Below, piece by piece: positions 46,190 through 63,042 of a stretch of DNA of 63,216 bases. The notes under the pieces are model-generated. The model saw nothing but the letters and a program-made list of their open reading frames with translations, had not been told where the DNA came from and ran no database searches. Every line of letters starts with the position of its first letter. Within the stretch, counting starts at the first letter, position 1. Both the position numbers and the translations under genes were made by a program. This DNA comes from Pigoraptor vietnamica (taxonomy: Eukaryota > Opisthokonta > Filasterea): positions 1 through 63,216 of the forward strand of contig CALSCQ010002773.1 in NCBI GenBank assembly GCA_943704525.1, given 5' to 3'.

Positions 46190-47557
46190 CTATGTGGGTA
46201 CGACGTAGTTGTCGTTCGAGTGAACGGGAAGAATCGCGAAGAGGATGTCGTCGAATGGTGTCCTGTTGCAGTCAAACGCACCCGACGTCAGCCTTGTTGA
46301 ACTTGCACATGTCATCGGCAGACAATACAAACACACAGACAGACACAGACACAGACACACACACACAGACACACACAGACACACACACAGACACACACAC
46401 ACACACACACAGTCCAACATTCAGTTCACGAACCTCTCCGTCGAGAGCGCTGCTGTCGCGAACATGACGACGAAGAGAACGAGCACTGACACGGCCGCAC
46501 CAATAAAATACTTGTGCAGATCGCGCCCGCCTCGCCGACGAGAGCGCTGCTTCAACACATACAAGGAGAGCATTTAGAACGAAGCCACACGCGTCAAGCG
46601 TACACGAATGGATACAATACCTCATACTCGAGCTGCTCCTCAAGCTGTCGCACGCGCGCCTGGAGTCGCTCGGCGTCCGTGCGACCGCGCAGGTCCTTCA
46701 CGATGCCCTGGAGGCGCGTCACATCCGCCTACATGGCGTGCAGCGACGATTGCATCGATTGAGGTCAACGGAGGCAACACAGAATAGGCCAACGGCTTTG
46801 ATAAGTTGGGAAGGGCGAACAAATCCCACCTGGAGGTTTTCTGCGAGCGTCGTTGCAACGCGCAGATCGTTCACAAACTTGTCTGCTTGCTCTGCCGCCG
46901 TTTCGACATTCTTTTCCAGCAGCGTCTCGAGTCGCTGGCGCTGTTCCCTGTTACCAGAAGGTTCCCATTCAGCGTCAGTTGCACTTGGACATACGCGACC
47001 ATGCGCGCACACTCACTTCTCGGACGACAACTGCTGTGCACAGGTCGAAAGCTCGGCCTTGACCTTCACGAGCAGCTCATCCATCGTCGACGTGTCACTC
47101 AAGCCGCTCACATGCGCCTGCAGCAATGTGACAGTGAGGACGAACACAAAAGACACCTTCATTACGACAACAGTCAACTCACAAGCTCGCTGCTCAAATT
47201 GCGAGGCGAAGCGCGCCTTGCGGGAGAAAGAGGTATCATGGGGACTCCGTACTGCAGCGAGCGGAGATCGGCTGGCGATGTGACGGGAGGAAGTTTGTGG
47301 AGCGATTGGAGGGCGTTACGGCCTGGCGTCGGCGCCGTGATGCCATGTATCAGCTGCCGCGCATCCCCCGAACCATAAAATGGCGAGTTCAGCGTGAAAC
47401 CGCCGGAGGACTTTGCCGAATTGCGCAGCGGCGTTGAAGCGGAAGTCGGCGAAGTGCCAGTGAAGGACGGCGCAGGTGCATCTGGCGAATTGTTGGAGCG
47501 CACGGGCGTCGCCTTTGTGAGCGCGCGGATGTCCTTAACCACGGGGTTGGCCATCAT
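46190..47557 (-). CDS. Coiled-coil protein with one C-terminal membrane segment
   Basis: Exons 47557-47183, 47117-47017, 46947-46830, 46728-46621, 46546-46434, 46262-46190; 295 aa. It starts MMANPVVKDIRALTKATPVR and has a Ser/Pro/Thr-rich N-terminal half that looks disordered. Residues about 130-235 are helical and charged (VKVKAELSTCAQQLSSEKEQ, LETLLEKNVETAAEQADKF, LQARVRQLEEQLEYE). A basic cluster RSRRRGRD precedes a hydrophobic helix of about 21 residues (FIGAAVSVLVLFVVMFATAA, about 247), leaving a short tail. This looks tail-anchored with the coiled coil in the cytosol. If the last intron is not spliced, the protein ends FVN at 46421 instead of the DNYVVPT tail. Family not recognised. Confidence 0.65.
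46320..46412. repeat. (CA)n / (ACAG)n tract in the last intron
   Basis: CACAGACA variants then pure CA; sense-strand (GT)n beginning about 20 nt after the donor at 46433. Confidence 0.9.
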
Positions 47558-52714
<5,157 letters not shown>

Positions 52715-53137
52715 GAACTGCGCGGGGCTGTGTGAAGCTGTGTGCGTGCGTGCGTGCGTGCATGGGCAAGGCGGACGCGTGGCGTCGCTTTGTGTCGTGT
52801 CCGGATGGAGGGCGGGCTCTCTCTCTTCTGGCTTTCTCTCGTTAGCGCGGTTGGGCGTTTTTTTGTGGCGTTTTTTTTGTGTGCGTGTGCGCGTGGGCGT
52901 GCGCTCGGCGTTGTTGAGTGTCTTGGTGTGTAAGTGCGTTGCCTCTCCCTGCACGTGCGTTCGCGCCGCTGCATTGAAAGAAACAAATATGAACACCGTG
53001 AAAAAACGCTCAATTGGTATATCAGTTTGTATGTCTGTGTGCGCGCACATCAGCCGAGTCGCCATCACGCTTGCACGTTGATACTGTCAAGTAGATCACA
53101 TCCCCACACATGGGCCATCAACACACTTCACTCTCTC
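52715..53137. other. Intergenic, Hsp110 3' side to SANT-protein 5' side
   Basis: Same-strand spacer with short GTGCGTGCGTGC repeats (52741-52761) and T runs near 52858-52880. No gene seen. Confidence 0.4.
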
Positions 53138-55492
53138 ATGTCGTCCCGTCGGACGACGTCCGCCAAGCGGCGGCGACGGAGACATGACGACGACGAGGAA
53201 TCGAGCGACGGCGAGCGTTTCTCGCCTGTGGTGAAGCGCGCGAAGCACCACGAGCGTGATGTCGCAGAGTCGCCGTTTAAGGATGAACCGCCATCGCCGC
53301 TGTCGTCGCAGCCGCTGTTCGATTCCCCCGTGCGCGCCGTTCCGTGGCAGAGGGACTCTCTTGAGGCTCGCAACGGAGACGAAGAGAGTGACGAGGAAGG
53401 CGTGCGCGATGTGCCGATGCCAACTTCAATGGACATCGACGAACAAATCGAGAGCGAGGATGACGGCGAGAAGGCAGCGCAGTCGGACGATTCCGAAGTG
53501 GACGACGCGAATGGCGAAAGCGAGGCGGAGAACGCGGAGGCGACAACCCAAGACGAGCCCGCACACGCTGAAGAGGACGTGGGCATAATTCCCCGCGATT
53601 GGACCGAAGTGGAGCGCGAGGCGCTGTTCGCAGGCATCTCTCGCTTTGGGCGATATGATGCGGCACGCATAGCGTCGTATGTGGGCACACGCACTGCGCT
53701 CGAAGTGGGCGTGTGCGTCGCTCGCCTGGAAGAGGGCTCAAAGTGGCTGCGCAGGGCGGAGAAAGGTGCGCGCACTTGGAGATGCATAGCTCACTTTCTC
53801 CATTTTTCTTTCCTTTCGCAATTGGGTTTGGGGCTGTTTATTGGTGTGTAGCGCGGACACTGCCTTCTTCTTTCTATGTCCTCCTTGCGACGGTGACTAA
53901 TAGCTGCCTGTGCACGTTTTCGTTGCGTGCTAACAGACGGCGTCGTTCCGCGACCGCCACACGAGAGGCCGCCCCGCTGTGCGTCCATGAACGACGTGAA
54001 GAAACTTCAACGCGAACGCGCCCTTGCACGCAAGCGGTGTCGATCGGAGGCATCGCGGTACAGGTGGGTCTTTGTGCTGACTATAATCACCCAGTTGTTC
54101 GTGGATGTGTGATCGTGCGTGTGTGTGTGTGTGTGTGCGTGTGTGTGCGTGTGTGCGTGTGTGTGTGTGTGTGTGCGTGTGTGTGCGTGTGTGTGTGTGT
54201 GTGCGTGTGTGTGTGCGTGTGTGTGTGTGTGTGCGTGTGTACGTGAGTGCGACGCTGATTTGCTTGCCATTTGTGCAGGTCCGATCGCCCCATCAACGCG
54301 TGCAAGAAGGAAAACTCCGCCGGAATGAAAATGTTCAAACGCGACCTGTGCGAGCTGTACGCCAAGCGGTGCGTGCATCAAACACGACTCTGTCCCCGTC
54401 GCGCTCGCCTATGCTTACACGTCGCCTCTCTTTCCCGCACGACACACGCAGACTGTTCGGTGTCGACGACGTCGCCCCAGCACCCCCAACGCCCGGAGGG
54501 ACGACGCGCAAGAGAAAGGCCGTGTCGGTGCACCCGGACGTCTACACTGCGCTGCGCACACACCTTGCCACGTGGCTGAGGCCTCTCGTTCTGAACGCTG
54601 GCGCATTTGCCGTGGAGCGCAGCAAGAACTTTAGTGCCGCAACCACCAAGGTAAGAGGGCGTTGCCGTGCGAAAATGTGCCAACTTGCTTACCCTCGCTC
54701 CTTCCTTTCGAACAACCCCCCCCCCCCCCCCCCCCCCCCCCCCTCTTCCTCTCTCTCCTTCTCTTGTTCTCTCACACACGTACACTCACACACGCGCACG
54801 CGCAGTCGAACAAAGTGGTCGTCGCGGAAGTGGACGTTGCGGCTGCCATTCGCGACGCGGGCGTCCCTGCCTCCCTCGACGAGGCATTTTGGTTCCCGGA
54901 CCCAAAGGGCCGACGGAGGAGACGACGGAACAAGAAGCGTCGCCCAGTCTCTCTCGAGAAAGAGGAAGACGAAGGCGGCGAAGGGGCGACCGGCGACGAA
55001 GGTGGAAATGCGAGCGATGACGCCGTTGATGCGGTTGCGGGCGCAAGCGCAAGTGGGGCTGGACCCAACGACATTGCGAGCGAGAGCAACTCGGAGGAGG
55101 AGGAGGACGACGACGACGGCGAGCCGTTCCGCGCTCTTTACGAGACGCGCATGAAGCCGGATGACGAGAGCGATGCGGAGTTTGAGGCCGCGCTCTCGCG
55201 GTGTCTCTCAAAGCAGGGCGCTGCAAAAGGACAGTCGAGTGCCGGAGGGGAGGAAGCGGACGGCGCGACTGCGGGGGAAGAGAGTGGAGAAGAGGGAGAC
55301 AGCGCGAGTGCCGCGAATGAGAGTGGAGAAGAGGGAGACAGCGCGAATGCCGCGGACGAGAGTGGAGAAGAGGGAGACAGCGCGAATGCCGCGGACGAGA
55401 GTGGGGATGCGTCGGGCGGCGAAGGCCAAGAAAGCGATGACGGGGAAACGCAGGACGACCCCGACTCGGAGCGAGACGAGACGAGCGATTAG
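53138..55492 (+). CDS. SANT/Myb-domain acidic nuclear protein (possible Rrn5/UAF-like factor)
   Basis: Exons 53138-53765, 53937-54063, 54279-54368, 54452-54650, 54806-55492; 576 aa. The N-terminus is basic (MSSRRTTSAKRRRRRHDDDE, nuclear-signal-like), then acidic. A SANT-like motif lies at about 152-200 (PRDWTEVEREALFAGISRFG, YDAARIASYVGTRTALE). A helical middle follows (MKMFKRDLCELYAKRLFGVD, VYTALRTHLATWLRPLVLNA). There is a second basic patch (GRRRRRRNKKRRP). The C-terminal 180 residues are acidic and include about three copies of an 18-residue repeat (ESGEEGDSANAAD). One SANT domain plus a histone-fold-like helical part recalls yeast Rrn5 of the rDNA upstream activating factor, but this is only a resemblance. 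Confidence 0.7.
54117..54243. repeat. (GT)n tract, about 125 bp, intron 2 of the SANT gene
   Basis: GT with regular GC interruptions (GTGTGC), sense strand, about 50 nt after the donor at 54064. Confidence 0.95.
54716..54743. repeat. Run of 28 C upstream of an intron acceptor
   Basis: Uninterrupted C run followed by TCTTCCTCTCTCTCC and the acceptor at 54805; it acts as an extreme polypyrimidine region of intron 4. Confidence 0.9.
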
Positions 55493-55707
55493 ACGGCGCC
55501 GCTTCCTTTGCAGGGTTGAGCGTGTTATCATATAAACGCACGGTGGAGTGCAGTACTGGCACTGGCGCTGGGCCCGACTGGGGAATTGTATATATGTATG
55601 TATAGTTTGTGAGTGCAACGACACATGCCGGTGCACACGCAAAAAGCAGAGCACGCGCACGCAGCGAAGACGCGCAATAGCGATAGAGGACTGGGCGGAC
55701 ACTGCTC

Positions 55708-56593
55708 TTAGAAGCAGATGCGCATCTTTCCCTCGACGTCCGTGTTGGCAAGCACCTGCGCAGCGAGAGACGCTGAGTCGATGCGGCCATTACGGCGTCC
55801 AGAGGCGATGAAGGCGAGGGACACAAAATATACGATAGAGACATACATCAACGCGTAACAATCCAGGGAAACGGTAGAACACGACTCACGTTCGAGAACT
55901 CGGCAAAGGAGATCTTGCCGTCGTGATCGAGCACGTCGGCCTCCCGGATGGTCGTGTCCACAATCGTCTGCAGCTGCTCGTCGCCAATGTTGACGCCGAC
56001 CATCATCTTGAGCACCTCGAACAGCTCGGGTCCCGTGATGAAGCCGTCGTTGTCGATGTCGTAGAGGAGGAAGGAGACTGCGGGGAGAGACGAGGGGGAA
56101 AAGTGTGTGGGTGTGATGCGAGAAAGGGACACTCACGGACATGACCAGAGTTGCACGGTATCTTCGGAGCACGCACACTTAATCTTCGCCTCTCGCGACG
56201 AGTCGGGTCGGAATACGGAGAGCGTCTCCACAAACTGCTTGAAGTTGACGTTGTCTGTCTGCTGCTGGTCAAAGATCGCGATCACGCGCGGCGCAAGGGG
56301 ATTCATGGCAAGCTCCGGGATCGAGAGGAATTCGTCCATGCTGATTGTGCCAGTGTTGTCCTTGTCGAGACGCTTAAAGCGCTTGTATAGCCGCTTGATC
56401 TGGTTGGGGGTGACTGCGCACAGACAAACAAAAAGTTTACACGAGTGCAAGTAAAAGATGCGCTTTGCAACGACACAATACAAGGGCTGCTTGTGAGTTC
56501 GCCACTCCGAAGCAGTCAGCGACACCCACATCCCGTCAGATTCTCTAGTTCTTCGACCTCTTCCGGTCGTAGTGTGGAAGCCCGCGCGCCCAT
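55708..56593 (-). CDS. CNB1: Calcineurin B, regulatory subunit of Ca2+/calmodulin phosphatase
   Basis: Exons 56593-56530, 56413-56177, 56077-55890, 55755-55708; 178 aa. The N-terminal MGARAS fits N-myristoylation. Four EF hands: [14 protein letters not shown] (good), [15 protein letters not shown] (degenerate), [14 protein letters not shown] (good), and [16 protein letters not shown], where one extra residue sits between the first Asp and the DHDG part. Other CNB landmarks: ARFKKLD-like [50 protein letters not shown], and the end [11 protein letters not shown]. The join of exons 2 and 3 uses AAGT|GTGCGT, giving KIKFSFLLYD, which aligns with KLRFAFRIYD of animal CNB. Confidence 0.9.
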
Positions 56594-57273
56594 TTTTCGA
56601 GCGTCACGCAACCGAGTTGGGCGGAAACCGACGACACGCACGTGTTTGTGCTCAGAATTCGGACGTTGTTTTCACAAGTGCAACAGAGAAAAAAATTCAA
56701 GCGCACACTCGATGATGAAGACGGGACGCACACAATAAGGGCCCGCCACAAACGACACCAACAACACTCGAAATGGGCAGACAATCGAGTGAAAAAAATG
56801 CGTTGTAGCGTGTGCGTGTGTGTTGACGTACACAAGCTTTGGGCGAGATCTCGGATGAAAGAAATGTAACAGTGCAGGTAACATGACGTCATTGAAAAAT
56901 TCAAACCGGCCAGTGAACGGCTTTTTTTTTTTTCGCAACTGAAGGCAGAAAGAGTGCTTCGTGTGCCAAAGCACTATGGGTACGTTGTGTTGTGCACATG
57001 GCATGACTGTCCGCTGTGACCACGTGACTCACGCCGTGTGCCTGCGAAAATAATGCGACAGAAACCGCCGCGCAAGTCGTCATCGCGGTTGCGATCAAAG
57101 TGAACGAGGCGAGGTGCAGGTTCAAGGTCGAAAATGTGAAGTTCAAGGTGGGAGCATGGAAACAAAAGGAGTGGAGGTTGCTGTGTGCGATGGAGTTCAA
57201 GGTGGGAGCATGGAAACAAAAGGAGTGGAGGTTGCTGTGTGCGATTATCGCCACGGACGGTTCGCGTGCGTAA
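56594..57273. other. Divergent upstream region with a 54-bp tandem duplication
   Basis: Between calcineurin B (-) and a hypothetical gene (+). 57141-57194 and 57195-57245 are two near-identical copies starting GTTCAAGGTGGGAGCATGGA, ending 28 nt before the next ATG. The period (54) is a multiple of three, so both strands stay open through it, but no start context or splice supports a protein. 56594-57120 shows no gene. Confidence 0.7.
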
Positions 57274-58779
57274 ATGGCCACGGTGGAGATGCATCGTCGA
57301 GTTGAAATTTCTGTGCACTCGCAGACTCTGTTCGCTACTGTGGACACGGTCTCGGAGATAGTCTCGCACGGTGAGTGCCACTGACTATGGACCTTGAATA
57401 GCGCACGCCGAACGCGATGCTTACACCTCGCTTGCAGTGGTATCCACTAAGCCAAAGACAATACTCGCGTCCAAGTCATTTCGCAATCTCCAGCTGTGCC
57501 TTGGTGAGTGGCGCCGACACTAACTAGCCCGCCGGCGGTCAGTTCTTCCGCTCACACTTACTCTACTTCCAGAGGAGATCGACTCGTTTCTTGAGAAGAG
57601 ACTTCGCAGAGCGACGAGTGATCCGACGCAGCTGTGGTTTCCGAGGCAATTTTCATGGGGTCGGTAGCTTCAAATTTCCGCTCGCGACGGTCGAGCAGCA
57701 CGCAGTTGTGTCGATGCATTGCGATGACACACCCTGTCGGTCTCTCCAGGCTCGCACCAGCAGGACATGGCGGAGGCGTGGATTGAGCGGCTGAACTCTT
57801 GTCTGGACAATCTCTCGCGCTTCATCGACATATGCGGCGACGGCGAGGAACTGTATGCGCCGCCGCAACCGTCCACACAGCCGACGGTCCCTCCGCCGGC
57901 CCTCTCGACGAGCTCAAAGTCCGCAGTCAAATTCGCCGTTCCTGCCAGTTGCGAGGGTGACGACGAGGTTGACGGCAATTCCGCTTACTCTGCGACGTCA
58001 TTGGATGCGCTGGACAAGGCCATAGCTGCGGATGTGAAGGACCAATTGTGCATAGGTGAAGCGCGCAACTCAGTGCTGCGATTCTCCTTTCTTCTCTCTT
58101 CTCGGTCTCACACACAATGCGAAACTTTCCAAATCCAGTGGGCGAAGGCGTGTTGTTGCAGCACATTGACCTGTGCATCCAGCGCAAACAAAAATGGGTC
58201 GAAGGAAAGGCGCGCATGGCCGCGTGCGAGCGACAGGCGGCCGCCATGAGGGAGAGCATCGTGAGTATATGCGGAGCGTCCACTTTCCGTGATGATCGAA
58301 CCGCTCTTACGTTCACTTCGTGCGCAGATCTACACGGCCGAATCCCGCGCGACTGCCGCTGCCGCATTCGCCCGCTGGAAGAAGTGGGAGCAATCGCACG
58401 AGGGCGAGTTGGACGCAAGGTCGTCGGCGTTGTCCGCGCTTCTTCTCGATCACGGCCTCGGTGAGCGATTCTCTCCGCTTTTCCACGTCCCAGTGTGTCT
58501 TTGCCGAACCGTAATCTCAGTTAACGAGAGTAATTTGTCGTCGCGCACCATTCCGCAGCCGTTGGATCCCCATCCATCGACTGGCGCTCCGTCAAACTCA
58601 TGGCACTGCGAGAGGCTGTCGTGGCGCGCATCACGCAAGCAAAGCAGAGAGTGGCCGCGGCGGGACGGTCGCACGCGGACGCGACAGTGTCCCTCGCGCG
58701 CGCTGTGAGTGCGGCGGCGATAGAGCGATTGATGACATTGCAGCCACCGGTCGGCGACGACGCGGCGTTCGATTTGTAG
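57274..58779 (+). CDS. Hypothetical coiled-coil protein
   Basis: Seven exons: 57274-57370, 57438-57503, 57573-57659, 57750-58055, 58139-58260, 58328-58460, 58559-58779; 343 aa. Start MATVEMHRRVEISVHSQTLF; an ATG 15 nt downstream is the alternative. Helical stretches: EEIDSFLEKRLRRATSDPT, ERLNSCLDNLSRFIDICGD, QHIDLCIQRKQKWVEGKARM, then an Ala-rich helix (IYTAESRATAAAAFARWKKW) and VKLMALREAVVARITQAKQR. No enzyme or membrane motif. The pattern of heptad-like helices split by short introns suggests a structural complex subunit, but I cannot assign one. The exon 3 donor (TCATGGG|GTCGGT) is the least typical splice site in the model. Confidence 0.6.
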
Positions 58780-58860
58780 GCCAAATACACAATGGAGCGT
58801 CGTCCCATAGTCCCCAACACTGAGCGCATGCAGGGAAGATGGGAAGGGGTTCACGAAGCA

Positions 58861-59757
58861 TCATCGGTTTATCCTCAAGGGCGCAGAAGGCTTGCCGTTG
58901 TCACTTGCGGCGCCTGTTTGGCTTGTGAGTTTCGACATCCACTGCAAGGGCACGTTGACGTCACGTGTGAATTGAATTGACTTCCGGGGGATGCAATGTG
59001 CGCGCACGAAAACAAAGCACGCACCTCCTGCTCGGGAATGGCCTTGGCCCAATCGGGTGCTGGCAACTTGAAACCCGCCATCGCTTTCTTAATGGTCTCC
59101 ACGTTCTCTGCGTGAACGGCATTGGGGCAATATCAGATCAGGAAAAAAAAAAAAGATTACGGCACAACACATTCACAGTTCCAGTCCAGCCGGCAACAGC
59201 ACAATGCACACTCCGTCTGCATGCACTGCAAGACTGCGATCGAAAATACCCACGGTCAGTGAGGTCAATGTCGTTTGGGAGCCTCCCGTTCGGGTCCAAC
59301 ACATTCACGTCCAACTCGTCAGTAGGCCGCGGCGGCAAATCGGGAATAAAGGGTGGCAACCGGCGCTGTTCGTCAGCCAGCGCTGATGCCGCGGCCGCAT
59401 CGGTCTCGAATGGCACTTCATGCACGTCATGCGAACCACTCTGCGCCGAGATATGCGCGGCAAACTTAAAAAATTGAGAACATCGAATAAGTATTCGTCG
59501 AAAAAAGGAGTTGCGACTCACGTCTTCAACGTCGGCATCTTCCCAGTCGGAGCCGTCTTCATCATCATCCGCGTGCGAAGCCACTGTCTGACCCAGTGGC
59601 ATGTAGTACGACTGTGCATCCACTTCGCCGTGGCCTTCGCTGTCGATGGCCTCTGCGTTGCGCACAGTCAGCAACGCAAGAGCGAGGTCACGAGCAAGTG
59701 GCGACATAACGACGGCCGGATCAAACTCACACCATACGCGCATCCACACACGCATAT

Positions 59758-59823
<66 letters not shown>

Positions 59824-59882
59824 TCGCGTGCGTTGGAAGCCATGGTGGAGTCTGTCACCGAGTTCCCCAATTCAATTCCCAT
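58861..59882 (-). CDS. MEA1-like protein
   Basis: Exons 59882-59822, 59652-59522, 59440-59254, 59107-59025, 58941-58861; 180 aa. Start MGIELGNSVTDSTMASNARE (a Met at residue 14 is also possible). The middle is acidic (SHADDDEDGSDWEDADVED). The C-terminal third has QNVETIKKAMAGFKLPAPDW then AKAIPEQEWMSKL, resembling the end of male-enhanced antigen 1 proteins, where a helix is followed by a Pro-Trp-Ala segment and an acidic-Gln-Trp motif. MEA1 is a small conserved eukaryotic protein of unclear role. Total length is right for the family. The assignment rests on the C-terminal pattern from memory. Confidence 0.6.
59759..59820. repeat. (CA)n microsatellite in MEA1-like intron 1
   Basis: About 31 pure CA units; on the sense strand the intron's donor GT at 59821 is itself the first unit of (GT)n. 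Confidence 0.95.
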
Positions 59883-60532
59883 GAGACTAAAAAGAGTGCT
59901 GGTATAAATATGCTTGTGAAGGCGTTTCAAAACTGCCAGGACTCGGCCGAGTTTGAAACATTTTCGCTTTGCTGCTGCATCGAAGATGTCGTCATGATGA
60001 CGATGCCATTTCAGTGACGACAAACCAAAAATTAGCCTTTCCATTTCTGTTGACGGTAACATTTGGTGACACTTTTGCGTTATAGCCTTATTAGGACATA
60101 AAAAATCCGATTAGGAAATTCGGAGTGTCCGTATGACGTATTTGGCAATATCAGGCGCAGCACTGGGCGGTTGTGGCTGCGAATGTATGGGATTTCTATG
60201 GAAAGTCCCACAAAATTGAAATAAAATGGACGCAACCACAAACAGCCACACACACGCACTCACACACCCCTCACCCTGCCGCACTCGCGGACGCCGTTTC
60301 AGCCGTTTCAGCACAAAAGTGCCGCTTTTGGCTCGCCATCTTTTGCGCCACACGCACTCAACTTGTTTCTTTTGGGTTTTCGCCTTCTGTGTGCTCTCTG
60401 CAGCGGAAAAACATTGTGGATCGAAACTCGAATCACACTGCGAGGTGGAGCGCAATCGCTTCTTTCAATCGTTTCGACGCATCACAACGAAGCCCTCGCG
60501 TGGCCGTGCGCCCGCGGCTTGGGTGTTGGAAG
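59883..60532. other. Divergent upstream region, MEA1-like (-) and PKC (+)
   Basis: No gene. 60040-60125 and 60170-60230 are mildly AT-rich. The frame ahead of the PKC ATG is open but not protein-like. Confidence 0.35.
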
Positions 60533-63042
60533 ATGGCGGGTCCCGCGCAGTTCACGGGCACCTTCACCGTGAAGGTGCTCGAGGCGAGTGAGCTGCAGAT
60601 TCGCGACATCCCCGGCGGCATGAAGCTGGCGACGATCGACCCGTTTGCGGTCGTTCAGGTGGATGATGTCGGCGTGGCGGAGACGTCGTCCAAGTCGAAG
60701 ACGCTGTGCCCCATCTGGAACGAGGAGCACAAGACGAACATCAAGCACGCCAAGACGCTCGAGATCATCATATTCCACAAGACGTCGCTTCCGCCGGACA
60801 CGTTCATCGCGAACGTGCAGGTGAATCTGTGCGACGTCCTTCCCCCGGAGGGCGGCAAGAACGATGTGTGGTTCGATTTGGAGCCCGCGGGCAAGATTCA
60901 CGTGGCGCTCGCGTTTTCGCGCGAGGCCAAGACAGAGGGTGCGTGCGCATTGTTGCTCACACTCTCGCACCACTTGGCGTTTGTCTATGCAATTTGTCGA
61001 CGAAATGCCGCCATTTGTTCGCGGTTCTGCTGCCATCGCACACATATCTCGCTCTGTCGCTGCCTTGTTGCTGAGAGTCCCCTGTCGTCTTTGTTGCAGG
61101 CTTCAAGGAGAAGTCGGACGCATTCCAGATGCGCCGCGGTGCCATCCGCAAGCGCAAGATTCACGAGGTCAACAGCCACAAGTTCATGGCGCGCTTCTTC
61201 CGCCAGCCCACGTTCTGCTCCCACTGCGGCGACTTTATCTGGTGCGTTTTCGGCGCCCAGTGCCGCTTTCGCCTTGTTATCTAAGTAGCAACGTTCGACG
61301 CCCTCATTGCTGTTTTTGCTTGGTTTGCGCACGCCATTGACAATTGGAGTGTTCGTTTCTTTTTCTTTAGGGGTCTCGGCAAGCAGGGATACCAATGCCA
61401 AGGTGGGTTTGGACGATTGGGCTGTCGCGGTTGAGGGGTTTCTTGGACTGTTCGCAGCCATGTGGTCTGACTTGTTGCGTGTTGACGTGTGTGTTTTATG
61501 TACGCAGTGTGTGCGCTCGTCGTGCACAAGCGGTGCCACGACAAGGTCATTTCGGTGTGCACGCACCAGAAGAAGGACAAGGAGGCCGAGTCCTCCGAAA
61601 AGGCCGACGTGAGTTCGCGTGCGCTCGTCAGCGAATTTTACGAAACTTTCGCCTGCTTTTGTCGGAAAGTAGAGGATCTCTGTGCTTGATAGATGTGCTT
61701 ATCAACACACGCATGATCTTGCGTGCGTGCGTGCACAGGAGGTGTCGGCGCGCTTCGGCTTCAACATTCCCCACCGCTTCAAGGTCTACAATTACAAGAG
61801 CCCGACCTTCTGCGACCACTGCGGCTCGCTGCTCTACGGCATTATCCGCCAGGGCATGCGCTGCGAAGGTGCGTCGCGACTGCGCGTGAGCTTGGACGGG
61901 CTGTTTTTTCCTGTGCGTGCATGTATCCACGCTGTGGGGATGCGCAATCGAACCGGGGTCGTTTTGTGCGTCGCGACTGCGTGTGAGCTTGGACAGCGAC
62001 TGTTTTGCCTGTGTGAGCATGTATCTATGCTGTGTGAATGCGCAATCGAACCGGGCGTCTTCTCCCTTCCCTGTGTTTACATGGGATTCGCACGGCGTCG
62101 TAGCGTGCAAGATGAATGTCCACAAGCGCTGCAAGCACAACGTGCCCAACCTGTGCGGCATTGACGAGAAGATCCTCGCGGAGGAGCTCTCTAAGCTCGG
62201 AACGAGCTCGGCCTCGCTCACGGCCGCCACGAAGAAGAAGGTGCGCCACGTGTTCGTTTGTGTAGGGTAGCCATGGCTTGTGCGAAAGTGCATCTTAGTT
62301 ATGGGCACAGTGCCATACAAACGCACTTCGTTGAGCCGTGTTGCATGCGCGCGTGCAGACGCCGTCGTTCCATCGCGCGGAGGGCATCCCTCTGGTTGCG
62401 CCGCCGTCGCCCTCGGAGCCGAAGCCGTCGACGTCGAAGAAGTTTTCGATGGCCGACTTCAACTTTCTCAAGGTGCTCGGCAAGGGCAGCTTCGGCAAGG
62501 TGCGTGTGCTGCTCTCGGTTGCGTGGCTCATGCTGATACTATTTTCATTCAGCGCCGTTCGTTAAGTATCTGCACAATTGGAGTTAGGCGATGTATTTGC
62601 GATGTGCATACACACACGCGCCCGCGCGCCTGAGACAGGCCGCATGCGCAGTGCCGCGTGGGTTACATTTTCTCTGTTGTGACAAAAATGTGCCTCTCTC
62701 TCCGGCATTTCAACCGGCGCTTACGTGACATCGCACAGGTGATGCTTGCGGAGCGCAAGGGCAGCGACGAGGTGTTTGCCATCAAGGTGCTCAAGAAGGA
62801 CGTCATTCTCCAGGTGCGTCACTTGCCGTTCTGTTTCTCGCTTCTAATAGCGAAGGACGGACACACAGGGCACGCTGTGTCAGTTGCTCTCAGGCCATTT
62901 GTGCATTGTTTGCTCACGCTCTGCCCGTGTCACGTGCGTGCAGGACGACGACGTGGACTGCACCAAGACGGAGAAGCGCGTCCTCCAGATCGCCAACAAG
63001 CACCCCTTCCTCACCAACCTCCACTCGTGCTTCCAGACGGAG
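60533..63042 (+). CDS. PKC: Protein kinase C, novel (epsilon/eta) type, 3' part off the right edge
   Basis: Nine exons in phase: 60533-60938, 61100-61241, 61371-61402, 61508-61608, 61739-61868, 62104-62240, 62359-62499, 62739-62813, 62944-63042. Order: N-terminal C2 ([36 protein letters not shown]), pseudosubstrate [16 protein letters not shown] with Ala where a substrate would have Ser, C1A ([20 protein letters not shown] ... [19 protein letters not shown]), C1B ([20 protein letters not shown] ... [18 protein letters not shown]), then the kinase N-lobe ([39 protein letters not shown] with the ATP-binding Lys, [17 protein letters not shown]). C2 before C1A/C1B plus the pseudosubstrate match novel PKC. 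After 63042 I see no continuation of the kinase, so the rest is beyond the contig or the last 170 nt are unreliable. Confidence 0.92.
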
